Below, piece by piece: positions 1 through 7,887 of a DNA stretch of 23,935 nt. Below the pieces are notes generated by a model. The model had not been told where the DNA came from. It saw only the letters and a program-made list of their open reading frames with translations, and did not search any database. The stretch is from DATKXO01 sp035528995 (lineage in GTDB: Bacteria > Planctomycetota > Phycisphaerae > UBA1845), in NCBI GenBank assembly GCA_035528995.1, contig DATKXO010000155.1, forward strand, positions 1 through 23,935. Reading direction: 5' to 3'. Numbering within the stretch: the stretch's first letter is position 1; every line of letters starts with the position of its first letter. The position numbers and the translations under genes are program-made.

Positions 1-639
1 CCCGTGATGGTCCACCGGAAGGGCGATGACCGTCTTCTCCAGCACCTGGTCGGCCACCAGCACGCCGAACGCAAACGTCTCGTTCGAGCCGTACTTGCCC
101 TTCATCACGTCGATCAGCCGGTTCGCCTGGAAGGGGAAGTAGCCGTGCACCGTCAGAAACTTCTCCCGGAACGCTTCCGACTTGAACAGCACCGCCAGTT
201 CCGCCGTGGTGTGCGACGAGGTGTTCGAGAAGATCGCCGCCACGCGCTCTGCGTCCACCGTCTTCTCGATGGTCTCGAATATCTTGGCCTTGATCTCGCT
301 GCGCTCGGTGGCCGCCTCCCAGATGATGTCGGCCTCCGCCAGGGCTTTGTACTCCTGCGTGTAGCGCGTGCGGGCTTTCAAAGCCTCGGCATCCTGCTCG
401 CGCATCTGGGCGCTCTTCACCTGCTGGCCCCACATCGAGGCCAGCATCTCCTCCGCCCGCTTCAGCGCCTCCGCCTGGATGTCCACCAGGACGACTTCCC
501 AGTCGGTCTTCCTGAGCAGGTCGATGGCGATCCCCTGACCCATGGTGCCCGCGCCGATGACCGCGATGCGGCGGACCTCGTTGACCCGCCGAACCGCGGC
601 GTCCAGAGACCGATCGCCGAATGAAAACGCGCGTTTCAT
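1..639 (-). CDS. 3-hydroxyacyl-CoA dehydrogenase, N-terminal part (cut by window edge)
   Basis: NAD-dependent oxidation of a 3-hydroxyacyl-CoA to the 3-oxoacyl-CoA; in this operon the natural substrate would be 3-hydroxypimelyl-CoA made after ring opening (inference). The frame is open from the ATG at 639 to the window edge, giving 213 codons. After about 23 residues comes a Rossmann dinucleotide site, RIAVIGAGTMGQGIA, with GxGxxG at residues 29-34. Further on are SNTSSHTTAEL and HGYFPFQANRLIDV, at the places where the family has its catalytic Ser and its His (usually HFFNP). The start is supported by GAGGTGA just upstream (641-647 on the complement). It is the last visible gene of the operon, 145 bases past the thiolase stop, with a palindromic repeat pair in between. 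The C-terminal half lies outside the window. The family is clear; the substrate is inferred. Confidence 0.88.
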   Translation of the reverse strand, partial: MKRAFSFGDRSLDAAVRRVNEVRRIAVIGAGTMGQGIAIDLLRKTDWEVVLVDIQAEALKRAEEMLASMWGQQVKSAQMREQDAEALKARTRYTQEYKALAEADIIWEAATERSEIKAKIFETIEKTVDAERVAAIFSNTSSHTTAELAVLFKSEAFREKFLTVHGYFPFQANRLIDVMKGKYGSNETFAFGVLVADQVLEKTVIALPVDHHG

Positions 640-650
640 GTCACCTCGTC

Positions 651-717
651 CTGTCCTGAGCCGCAGGCTTCAGCCTGCGCGGTGCTGTCCTGAGCCGCAG
701 GCTTCAGCCTGCGCGGT
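651..717. repeat. Two tandem 33-bp palindromic repeats
   Basis: Two identical 33-bp copies (651-683 and 685-717) are separated by one base. Each contains the hairpin GCAGGCT-TC-AGCCTGC followed by GCGG. They lie in the leader of the 3-hydroxyacyl-CoA dehydrogenase gene, so they would be transcribed. A variant of the same element with a matched change in both arms (GCGGGCT-TC-AGCCCGC) occurs inside the molybdenum-enzyme gene near 14824. This looks like a dispersed REP-type family. Confidence 0.8.
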
Positions 718-784
718 CCAACAGCGTCAACCGGCCAATCCACGAACCTCCGCCCGGGCTCGAGCCCGCTGCTCGATGCGTCCC

Positions 785-2035
785 TTACTTCTTCTCCGTG
801 TCCACCAGGATCACGGCCGCCCCCTGCCCCCCCCCGATGCACGCCGACGCGCACCCGTAGCGAACCCCGCGCCGCTCCATCTCGTACATCAGATCCGCCA
901 GCATCCGTAGCCCCGTAGCCGCCAGCGGATGCCCCAGCGCCACCGCCCCGCCGTTGACGTTGGTGATCTCGCGATCCAGCTTCAGCTCCTTCTCCACACC
1001 CAGATACTGGGCGGCGAACGCCTCGTTGATCTCCCAGAGCCCGACGTCCTTCTGCTTCAGGCCCGCCTGGGCCAGCGCCCGCTGAATGGCCGGCACCGGT
1101 CCTCGACCCATCACCCGAGGCTCGACACCCGCAACCCCGTAACCGGCGATTTCGTACCGCGTCGGCAGCCCCAGCTTCTCCGCTTCCGCCCGGCCGGCGA
1201 CAACGGCCGCCCCCGCCCCATCCGCGATTTCGCTCGCGTTGCCCGGCGACACCAGCCCGTTCGGCGTGATGCCCGGCAGCTTCGCCAGCACCTCCACCGA
1301 CGTCTTACGAACGCACTCGTCCTTGGCCAGATGCACCGGCCGACCGCTCCGGTCCGTCGCGTCGACCGCGAACATCCCGCGCAGCGCGTCGCCACCGTTG
1401 AAGTGGCTCATCCGGTACGCCGCCCGCGCCCGGGCGTGCGAGGTCTCGGCCAGTTCGTCGCACTCGGCTCGGGTGACACCCATCTGCGCCCCGTACTCGT
1501 CCGCCGTGCGGATCATGGCCGTCTCGGCCAGGTCGTGGTTCAGCCCCGCCAGCATCAGATCCTCGACGGCGCCACCCTCGACGAACTCCCAGAAGTTCGC
1601 CCCCGACCGCCGCGGCGAACGAATCACCTGCGGGACCCGAGACATCGTCTCGGCCCCCACGCACAGCACGATCTTCGAGTCATCCACCGCGTCCGGCAGG
1701 GCGATCTGCTGCAGCGCGTTGATCACCGTCTGGAACCCGCTGCCGCAGATGCGCTGCACCAGCAGGGCCGGCACCTCGGTGTTCAGGTGGCAGCGCAGGC
1801 CCACGTTCCGCGCAAAGTAGATGTCCTGCCCCCCCGGTGCGGTGAACTGATACACGTTCGCCCCCACCACCGCGTCGATCCCTTCGCGGGCCACGCCGCT
1901 CCGCCGAATGGCCTCCTCGGCCGCCAGCACGCCCAGGTCCTCGGGCGCGAACCCGCTCAGCGTCCCGCACTTCACGCCGATCGGCGTCCGGGCCGCTCCC
2001 GCAATGACCACGTGGGGATAGTCGTCACGCCTCAC
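785..2035 (-). CDS. Thiolase (acetyl-CoA C-acyltransferase)
   Basis: Cleaves a 3-oxoacyl-CoA with CoA to acetyl-CoA and a shortened acyl-CoA, or runs in reverse. At 416 residues it has normal thiolase length. The acyl-carrying cysteine is C97 in RICGSGFQ, followed by NEAFAAQ, the GHP histidine H369, and the second catalytic cysteine C399 in CIGGGQG. The GTG at 2035 overlaps the end of the upstream ligase gene by 11 bases, with AAAGGA about nine bases before it, so translation is probably coupled. Together with the adjacent 3-hydroxyacyl-CoA dehydrogenase it fits the beta-oxidation step after ring opening (3-oxopimelyl-CoA to glutaryl-CoA plus acetyl-CoA). That substrate is inferred; other chain lengths are possible. 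Confidence 0.9.
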   Translation of the reverse strand: MRRDDYPHVVIAGAARTPIGVKCGTLSGFAPEDLGVLAAEEAIRRSGVAREGIDAVVGANVYQFTAPGGQDIYFARNVGLRCHLNTEVPALLVQRICGSGFQTVINALQQIALPDAVDDSKIVLCVGAETMSRVPQVIRSPRRSGANFWEFVEGGAVEDLMLAGLNHDLAETAMIRTADEYGAQMGVTRAECDELAETSHARARAAYRMSHFNGGDALRGMFAVDATDRSGRPVHLAKDECVRKTSVEVLAKLPGITPNGLVSPGNASEIADGAGAAVVAGRAEAEKLGLPTRYEIAGYGVAGVEPRVMGRGPVPAIQRALAQAGLKQKDVGLWEINEAFAAQYLGVEKELKLDREITNVNGGAVALGHPLAATGLRMLADLMYEMERRGVRYGCASACIGGGQGAAVILVDTEKK

Positions 2036-5000
2036 TGGTTACCGTCCTTTGCGATTCGGGTTGGATTTCGATGATCTCTCTCAACGGCTGCGGGGCGAAC
2101 AGCCCCTCGATCTTCTCCTGGAAGTTGCTCAGCACCGCCTTGCGCACCAGCTTGCCCGAGGGCGTCAGCTCACCGTTGTCCATCGACGGAGCCCGGTCCG
2201 CCAGCACCGCCCGCCGTACACGCTGGTACTTCACGTCGATCAGCGAGTTAATCCGCTGGACCTCGGACGCGTACAGCTCGCGCACGGCCGGCGATTCGAA
2301 CATCTCCTCAGGCGCCACCCCGTGCTCCGTCGCCCAGATCCGCAGGTTCGACAGGTCCGGATAGATCAGTATCCCGATGTAATCCTTCCCCGCCCCCAGA
2401 ACCACCGTCTGACTGAAGTACGGCGACTCGTTCACCAGCGTCGTCTCGATCCGGAAAGGATGCACCTTCTCCCCGTTGGTCAGCTTGAACGTGCCGTCCT
2501 TTCGGCCGATGATCCGCAGCCCGTCCTTGCTGAACTCACCCAGGTCGCCCGTGCGGAACCAGCCGTCCTCCGTCATCGCGTTGGCCGTCGCCTCCACGTC
2601 GTCCAGGTAGCCCTCCATGACGTTGGGCCCCTTGACCAGAATCTCGTCGTTGCTGTCGATCCGCACCCGCACGCCCGGCAGCGGGAAACCCACGTACCCG
2701 CTCCGCCAGCCGGTGTCCTTCGTCGTCGCCGTCACGCAAGGCGCCGTCTCGGTCAAACCCCAGCCCTCCAGCACCGGAATCTGATGCTCCCGATACGCCG
2801 ACTCGACGTGCGCCGGCAACGGAGCACCCGCCGTGAACACGAACCGCAGCCGATCGCAAAACACCATATCCGCCACGTCCGTCGCCTCCCGGGCCTTGCC
2901 CACCAGCAGGTCGTGCACCCGCGGCACGGAGAAGAAGATCGTCGGCCGGAACAGTCTCCAGTTCTCGATCAGCCGATCGATGTCCTTCCCCCGGGAGTCG
3001 TCCAGACACAGTTCGCAGCCGTTGTACAGCGTCATGAACCGCTCGAACAAACCGCCGAAGCTGTGATGCCACGGCAGGTAGTTCATGTACACGTCCTGCT
3101 CGTCCACGTCCCACATCAGCGACATGGCCTTCTGCTGCGAGATGAGGTGCTCGTGGCACAACCGCACGCCCTTGGGCGCCCCGGTCGTGCCCGACGTGTA
3201 CATGATCATGCACAGATCGTCCGGATGAACCGCGCCGATCCGCTTGTTCAACTGCTCGGTGCTCACCCCGCCCTCGGCCGTCAGCGTCACAAAGTCCTGC
3301 GCCCCCCACTTCCGGCTGGCCGCGTCGAAGTCCATGCAGAAGAACTTCTCCACCCAGGGCTGCTTCTCCCGGTCGATCTTGGCCAGCTGGTGATTGCCCG
3401 AGACCACCACGAACCGCGGCCGCACCCGCCCCAGCACGTATGCGATCTGATCCGGCGGATACCCCGCGAAGACCGGCACCGTCGCCGCCCCGATCGACAT
3501 CGTCGCCAGCTCGAAGATCAGCATCTCCGCCCGGTTCTCCGAGATCATGGCGATGCGGCTCCCGCCGTGAATGCCCTGGTCCAGAAGGTGCCGGGCGATC
3601 TGGAACACCTGCCCGGCGAACTCCTTCCAGGTCATCTCCGCCGCGTCCTCGCCCTTGCGATAGCGGAGATAGACCTTGTCCCCGAACCGCTTCGCCCGGT
3701 CGCGCAGCAGCACGCCCAGAGAGGGTTCGTACTCACCAAGCTCCACCGGGTGCATGTGCTCCTCACCCACGCGCTTGATCCCCATCCGCTCGTCCAGCCC
3801 CAGAGACGTCGTCTGGCAGTACGCCAGGCACGAATCGCTCAGCAGCTCCTTGGTCAGCTTGAACCGCTCTTCCGGCGGACAGTGGTCGTAGTCCGTGCTC
3901 ATCGGGTCCAGACCCAGACGACGCCGCACCAGGTTCGACGCCGCGAAGTAGACCAGGTTCGCGGCCAGTTCCTTCAGGTGCGAGCAGCCCACGTGGCCCC
4001 CCACCCGGCTGGCGATCTTGTTCAGCACCCCCCGCTCGATCTTCAGACCCACCAGCCGGTCCGCCAGCGGTTCGATCTCGCGGCACACCGGGAACGGAAC
4101 CCGAACCATGTCCAGCTTGCTGTGGGTGATCTGTTCGTCCGGTAGGTACACACCCAGTTCGAGTTTGATCAGGTGCTCACTGTCGAGCATGGTGCCCACC
4201 AGCACCATCTCGTTCTCCCCCGGGCCGCCCTCAAAAACCTCGATCGCAAAGTTGCGTTGTGCGGTCAGCCTCATTATGCTGGTCCTCATTCTGCCGCCGC
4301 CGGAACGGTCGTCACCACAGTGGATCGCCCTGGCCATGGCCGCCCGCACCTCACGCTGCAGCGAGCCGAACAGGGCCTCCTCTTTCTTCAGCCCCGCGTT
4401 GCCCGCGTAGCGACGTAGCGGTGTCAGGATCCACTCCTCGTTCGAAAACAGCTTCACGCTCCGAAGCCCGGCGCCCAGAGCGTCGCGAAACGTCTTCAGC
4501 GAGCTGGTTACGTGCCCGGAGTGCGCCAGGATCGTCGCCCGGTGTTTCGCCCAGATCTCGTCGTACGTCACATCGGCCGGATAGGCCCCCGCCGCCTGCC
4601 CCACGTCGAACACCGCCTGCGTGATCTCGTGCACGAAGTCCGCCTTGGACGGGTCCTTGCACAGATCCCCCATCCGCAGGTCGATCAACTCGCCGTTCGG
4701 TTTCACCGTGTGGATCAGACCGCCCACGTTCAGCACGATCGAGATCATGGCCTTGTCGAACTCGACCCGCGTGCCCGGCACCCCCCGGGCGTGCGTGAAC
4801 GGGTAGCCGTGGGCCCGTAGCACGTCCTCGACGCGATCGCGCTCGAACTCGCCGCCGCCCGCAAAGACCACGGCCCCCTGGCGCTCCAGCACGTAGATCG
4901 TGTCCGCCCCGCTGCCGCGCCGCCCGCCGGCCTGCAGCGACACCCCCCGAACCACCCGCCCCAGCAGGCACCGGACCATCTCCTCGGTCACCCCGCCCAG

Positions 5001-5450
5001 GCGCCCCATTAGCACCGATTCCTCCAACTGCTCCTCATAGGTACTGAGCGTCTGCTCGGAGAGGATGCCGTTGGGCAGAATCAGCAGGATCGGCACCTCC
5101 CGGCGGATGTCCTCCACCGAACGCAGCCGACCCCGCGCCGTCAGGTTCTCCAGAAAATGCGTCATCTCGGCCGTGAACAGGCCGAGCTGATCGGGGTTGC
5201 AGCAGACCAGCAGCAGTTCCGGCATGCGGTCCAGCGCGTGGGCCTCCAGCAGATTCGCCACAATCCGCTCCCGCAAGAGAATGGACCGGACCGTGCCGCG
5301 GTCGTCCAGGTTCAGCGTCCCGCCCTCCTTGAGCGGTTGGGTGATCCCGTCCCCCCCGCGCCCGATGAAGCACTCCGCCCCGGCGTGAACGAAGAACGCC
5401 ACACCCAGCGCCCCGGGCGGATGAACACCAAGCTGTCCCTCATGCAACAT
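2025..5450 (-). CDS. AMP-forming acyl-CoA ligase fused to a reductase-like domain and a DUF2889-like domain
   Basis: A single open frame of 1141 residues from ATG 5450 (GTG 5462 is the alternative start). Residues about 570-1141 are an ANL-superfamily acyl-CoA synthetase of the long-chain type, activating a carboxylic acid with ATP and CoA. It shows the phosphate loop TSGTTGAPKG (from residue 752), GWGLTETAP, the TGDLGEF motif (D969) and the C-terminal catalytic lysine in PSGKL (K1100). Residues about 1-365 look like a decayed ketopantoate-reductase/6PGDH-type fold: PPGALGVAFFVHAG in place of a clean GxGxxG, then ILPNGILSEQ and a helical part ending in SSLKTF. Residues about 393-530 resemble DUF2889, with GCSHLKEL near residue 487. 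No stop separates the parts. The ligase assignment is firm, the other two rest on pattern memory. The substrate is unknown; an aromatic or alicyclic acid is plausible from context. Confidence 0.85.
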   Translation of the reverse strand: MLHEGQLGVHPPGALGVAFFVHAGAECFIGRGGDGITQPLKEGGTLNLDDRGTVRSILLRERIVANLLEAHALDRMPELLLVCCNPDQLGLFTAEMTHFLENLTARGRLRSVEDIRREVPILLILPNGILSEQTLSTYEEQLEESVLMGRLGGVTEEMVRCLLGRVVRGVSLQAGGRRGSGADTIYVLERQGAVVFAGGGEFERDRVEDVLRAHGYPFTHARGVPGTRVEFDKAMISIVLNVGGLIHTVKPNGELIDLRMGDLCKDPSKADFVHEITQAVFDVGQAAGAYPADVTYDEIWAKHRATILAHSGHVTSSLKTFRDALGAGLRSVKLFSNEEWILTPLRRYAGNAGLKKEEALFGSLQREVRAAMARAIHCGDDRSGGGRMRTSIMRLTAQRNFAIEVFEGGPGENEMVLVGTMLDSEHLIKLELGVYLPDEQITHSKLDMVRVPFPVCREIEPLADRLVGLKIERGVLNKIASRVGGHVGCSHLKELAANLVYFAASNLVRRRLGLDPMSTDYDHCPPEERFKLTKELLSDSCLAYCQTTSLGLDERMGIKRVGEEHMHPVELGEYEPSLGVLLRDRAKRFGDKVYLRYRKGEDAAEMTWKEFAGQVFQIARHLLDQGIHGGSRIAMISENRAEMLIFELATMSIGAATVPVFAGYPPDQIAYVLGRVRPRFVVVSGNHQLAKIDREKQPWVEKFFCMDFDAASRKWGAQDFVTLTAEGGVSTEQLNKRIGAVHPDDLCMIMYTSGTTGAPKGVRLCHEHLISQQKAMSLMWDVDEQDVYMNYLPWHHSFGGLFERFMTLYNGCELCLDDSRGKDIDRLIENWRLFRPTIFFSVPRVHDLLVGKAREATDVADMVFCDRLRFVFTAGAPLPAHVESAYREHQIPVLEGWGLTETAPCVTATTKDTGWRSGYVGFPLPGVRVRIDSNDEILVKGPNVMEGYLDDVEATANAMTEDGWFRTGDLGEFSKDGLRIIGRKDGTFKLTNGEKVHPFRIETTLVNESPYFSQTVVLGAGKDYIGILIYPDLSNLRIWATEHGVAPEEMFESPAVRELYASEVQRINSLIDVKYQRVRRAVLADRAPSMDNGELTPSGKLVRKAVLSNFQEKIEGLFAPQPLREIIEIQPESQRTVTSEA

Positions 5451-5474
5451 CGCGCCCGTCACTCCCCGCTATGG

Positions 5475-5502
5475 ATTGGCGACTGGCGATTGCACATTGC
5501 AA
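5475..5502. repeat. Heptamer array (ATTGNNG type), four units
   Basis: Four consecutive 7-base units, ATTGGCG, ACTGGCG, ATTGCAC, ATTGCAA, read on the plus strand. They lie just upstream of the ligase start in the 182-base gap before the dehydrogenase gene. The orientation is opposite to the array at 5587-5628 in the same gap, so the two form a loose inverted repeat. Confidence 0.7.
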
Positions 5503-5586
5503 CTTCCACGTCCACTTCGCCTCAACCCCTCTGTTCCGGGCCCTTCAATCCGCGAGACCCCGCTCGCAGCCTGAATCCCACGTTTC

Positions 5587-5628
5587 TCGCAATCCCCAAT
5601 CTCCAATCCCCAATCTCCAATCGTCACG
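5587..5628. repeat. Heptamer array (CNNCAAT type), six units
   Basis: Six 7-base units on the plus strand: TCGCAAT, CCCCAAT, CTCCAAT, CCCCAAT, CTCCAAT, CGTCACG. On the transcribed strand they read as ATTGNNG units and begin a few bases after the stop codon of the dehydrogenase gene. They belong to the same family as the arrays at 7082, 9111, 13502 and 15546. Confidence 0.8.
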
Positions 5629-5632
5629 TCAC

Positions 5633-6655
5633 CTACGGGATCACGATCGACCGCAGTGACAACCCTTCTTTCATCGCCGCGAACGCCTTCCCGATATCCT
5701 CCAGACCAAAACGGTGCGTCACCTGACGTTTCACGTCGATCTTGCCCTGCTCCACCATCCGGATCAGCGGGCCGTAGTCCAGGGGACGGCAGCCCAGCGA
5801 CCCCACCACCTCGATCTCCTTGAACATGATCTTGCCCGCCACGATCGAGATGGCCTCGTGCGTATAGCCCACCACGCAAAGCCGCCCGCCGACCCGCACG
5901 CACTCGAAGGCCTCTTCGATCGTCCGCGGGTTCCCGATCACCTCCATGGCGATGTCCGCCCCGCCGCCGGTCATCTTCTTGACCACTTTGCTGACCCGTT
6001 CCACCTCCTGGGCGTTGATCGTCTGGGCCGCCCCGAACTCCAACGCCCACTCCAGCTTCCGCGGATTGACGTCCACCGCAATCACGTACCCGCCGGCCGC
6101 CGACGCCATCTGGACCGCGTTGATGCCCACGCCGCCGCAGCCGAAGACCACCACCGTGTCGCCCGGCCTGACCCGGGCCCGGTTCTTCACCGCGTGGTAC
6201 GGCGTCGAGATCGCATCGGCGATGATCGAGGCCTCCTCCAGCGGGATCGACTCCGGCAGCTCCAGCACGTCTTTCGCCGGGACGGCCATGTATTCGGCGT
6301 ACGCCCCGTCGAAGTGGTTGCCCAGCATCTGCATGTTGCTGCAGATGTTCTCCCGCCCCATGCGGCACAGGGCGCACTTGCCGCAGGTCAGCACGGCCGG
6401 CACCAGCACGCGCTGCCCCTTCTTCACGTTGGTCACCGCCGCGCCGACTTCCTCCGCGATGCCCGAGGGCTCGTGCCCCAGCACCACCGGCGGCTTCTTG
6501 AACGTCGGCACGCCGTGCTCGATGTAGTGAAGGTCGGTGTGACAAACGCCGCAGGCCGCCACCTTCACCAGGATCTGATCGTCACCGATCTTCGGAACGG
6601 GAATGTCCTCGATCTTCAGCCCAACGTCCTTGCCGTGGAATACAGCAGCTTTCAT
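5633..6655 (-). CDS. had: Zinc-dependent alcohol dehydrogenase, probable 6-hydroxycyclohex-1-ene-1-carbonyl-CoA dehydrogenase
   Basis: A 340-residue medium-chain dehydrogenase. Likely role: NAD-dependent oxidation of the 6-hydroxy intermediate to the 6-oxo compound cleaved by Oah. The N-terminal GroES-like part has the catalytic zinc region CGVCHTD (C35, C38) and GHE (H61, E62), and a structural zinc site with C91, C94, C97 and C105. The cofactor site is VVVFGCGGVG around residues 168-177. Where many relatives have a third zinc-binding cysteine, this protein has ADAIST; I recall a similar ADAxST stretch in Had enzymes. Its ATG overlaps the stop of the four-helix-bundle gene (ATGA). The family is certain. 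The Had assignment rests mainly on co-location with dch and oah, so another alcohol substrate remains possible. Confidence 0.8.
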   Translation of the reverse strand: MKAAVFHGKDVGLKIEDIPVPKIGDDQILVKVAACGVCHTDLHYIEHGVPTFKKPPVVLGHEPSGIAEEVGAAVTNVKKGQRVLVPAVLTCGKCALCRMGRENICSNMQMLGNHFDGAYAEYMAVPAKDVLELPESIPLEEASIIADAISTPYHAVKNRARVRPGDTVVVFGCGGVGINAVQMASAAGGYVIAVDVNPRKLEWALEFGAAQTINAQEVERVSKVVKKMTGGGADIAMEVIGNPRTIEEAFECVRVGGRLCVVGYTHEAISIVAGKIMFKEIEVVGSLGCRPLDYGPLIRMVEQGKIDVKRQVTHRFGLEDIGKAFAAMKEGLSLRSIVIP

Positions 6656-7056
6656 GCCTTCGTCCTTTCAACCATTGACGATTGACGGTTGACGAATTCA
6701 GCGTTCTTCCGAGAGCGTGCCGTCTTGATTGAGGCAACGATGACGGAGAGAATGCCATCGCCTTCCTTTACGAGGTCTTCAACCAACCTGGCTTCGACTC
6801 GGCCACTCTCGACTAGCAGTTCGATCCAGTAGAGCGTCTCGTCACACTCCTCTTCGACGATCTTCATCTTCGCCACGAAGTCCGCGCGCGATCGGGCACG
6901 ACAGGCGGCCCGGTAATTGGCTCCGACCGACGTACCGGACCGAAGCAGTTGTCTGCCGATTACATCCGCCACTCTCGACTTCGGCAGCGCGTCCGCCAGG
7001 CGAATGACTCTCAACGCGAATGCCTTCGTGCGGTTCTTCAGTTCCTCGGGATTCAT
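6652..7056 (-). CDS. Four-helix bundle protein (23S rRNA intervening-sequence protein family)
   Basis: 134 residues, all predicted helical. The family hallmarks are AFALRVIRLADALP, RQLLRSGTSVGANYRAA, a DFVAKMKIVEEECDETLYW stretch and a last helix ending near AEF. Family members occur in spirochaete 23S rRNA insertions and widely as free-standing genes; their biochemical function is not known. It sits inside the catabolic operon between dch and the dehydrogenase and has no clear role there. The last residues (VNRQSSMVERTKA) are encoded partly by an ATTGACG-type heptamer array (6674-6694), so the tail looks like a read-through into repeat DNA. The stop overlaps the next start as ATGA. No convincing ribosome site precedes ATG 7056. 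Confidence 0.85.
   Translation of the reverse strand: MNPEELKNRTKAFALRVIRLADALPKSRVADVIGRQLLRSGTSVGANYRAACRARSRADFVAKMKIVEEECDETLYWIELLVESGRVEARLVEDLVKEGDGILSVIVASIKTARSRKNAEFVNRQSSMVERTKA
6674..6694. repeat. Heptamer array (ATTGACG type), three units, inside a coding end
   Basis: ATTGACG, ATTGACG, GTTGACG on the plus strand. It encodes part of the C-terminal tail of the four-helix-bundle protein on the minus strand. It is oriented opposite to the array at 7082-7109, so the two arrays form inverted repeats around that gene. Confidence 0.75.
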
Positions 7057-7074
7057 ACGAGTTACGGGCGCTCA

Positions 7075-7109
7075 CCCTAATCGTCAATCGTCAATCTATA
7101 ATCGTCAAT
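7075..7109. repeat. Heptamer array (CGTCAAT type), five units
   Basis: Units CCCTAAT, CGTCAAT, CGTCAAT, CTATAAT, CGTCAAT at exact 7-base spacing. On the transcribed strand the array starts almost directly after the TGA stop of the dienoyl-CoA hydratase gene (7112-7114) and fills the gap before the four-helix-bundle gene. Confidence 0.8.
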
Positions 7110-7111
7110 CG

Positions 7112-7882
7112 TCACACGTGTTTCCAGTTCGGCGTCCGTTTCTCGACAAACGCCGCCAGCCCCTCATGCGCGTCCGACAACTTCATCAGTTCATCCAGGT
7201 ACAGCCGCTCGACCCGCTCCAGGTGCGCCAGCACCTGCTCCCGGACCACCATCGTCGTGGCCCGCTTGGCCATCTGCACCACCGGCCGCGACAGCTTCCG
7301 GATCTCGTCCAGGTACTTGTTCACCCGCTCGTCGAACGCTTCAACCGGATACACCTGGTTGACCAGCCCGATCGCCTTTGCCTCCGCCGCCTTGATGGTC
7401 ATCCCGATCGCGTTCAACTCCACGGCCTTCTTCAGCCCGATCTGCGCCGGGAAGACGCAGGCCGCCACCGGTGGCAGCACCCCCACCTGAACCTCCGGCT
7501 GCCCGAACTTCGCCCGCTCCGATGCCAGAACGATGTCACAGAACGTCGCCAGCTCGCAGCCGCCGCCCAGGGCCGCGCCGTTCACCGCCGCGATGCTCAG
7601 CGAGTCCGTGGCCGCCAGCTTCCGGAAGATGCCGTGAAACTGCCGGATCATCTCCCCGACCTTGTCCGCCGTGTGGTCGCTCACGTCCACCCCGGCGCTA
7701 AACGCCTTGTTGGCCGCCCGAAACACCACCGCGATCGGCCGGTCCACGCCCAGCACCGTCTCCAGCAGGCTGTTCAGTTCCACCATCATCGCGATGTTCA
7801 GAACGTTCAGCGGCGGGCGGTTCAGCGTGATCTCCGCGATCCCATCCTCCGTCTTCAGCTCGTGAAACTCGTACGTGCTCAT
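7112..7882 (-). CDS. dch: Cyclohexa-1,5-diene-1-carbonyl-CoA hydratase
   Basis: An enoyl-CoA hydratase/isomerase-family protein of 256 residues. Expected reaction: addition of water to cyclohexa-1,5-diene-1-carbonyl-CoA, the product of benzoyl-CoA reduction, giving 6-hydroxycyclohex-1-ene-1-carbonyl-CoA. The sequence has EITLNRPPLNVLN near the N-terminus, then FSAGVDVSDHTADKVGEMI, which I recognise as typical of Dch/BamR rather than of fatty-acid hydratases. Next come the oxyanion-hole segment GAALGGGCE (E110) and FGQPEVQVGVLPP (E130), at the two family glutamate positions. ATG 7882 is preferred because homologues start near MSTYEF; a GTG at 7891 overlaps the thiolase stop (GTGA), so the pair is coupled either way. 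The neighbours Had-like and Oah support the assignment. Confidence 0.9.
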   Translation of the reverse strand: MSTYEFHELKTEDGIAEITLNRPPLNVLNIAMMVELNSLLETVLGVDRPIAVVFRAANKAFSAGVDVSDHTADKVGEMIRQFHGIFRKLAATDSLSIAAVNGAALGGGCELATFCDIVLASERAKFGQPEVQVGVLPPVAACVFPAQIGLKKAVELNAIGMTIKAAEAKAIGLVNQVYPVEAFDERVNKYLDEIRKLSRPVVQMAKRATTMVVREQVLAHLERVERLYLDELMKLSDAHEGLAAFVEKRTPNWKHV

Positions 7883-7887
7883 CGCCG

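Noticed and set aside
755..768. Palindrome CGGGCTCGAGCCCG downstream of the thiolase stop as a terminator
   Set aside because: It has no loop to speak of and no T tract in the transcribed direction, and the operon appears to continue into the next gene.
2049..4145. A very long open frame on the plus strand opposite the ligase gene
   Set aside because: It is antisense to a gene with clear motifs, its product is rich in Arg, His and Pro as expected from GC-rich shadow frames, and it has no recognisable domain. The same holds for 929-2074, 5714-6685, 7981-9189 and others.
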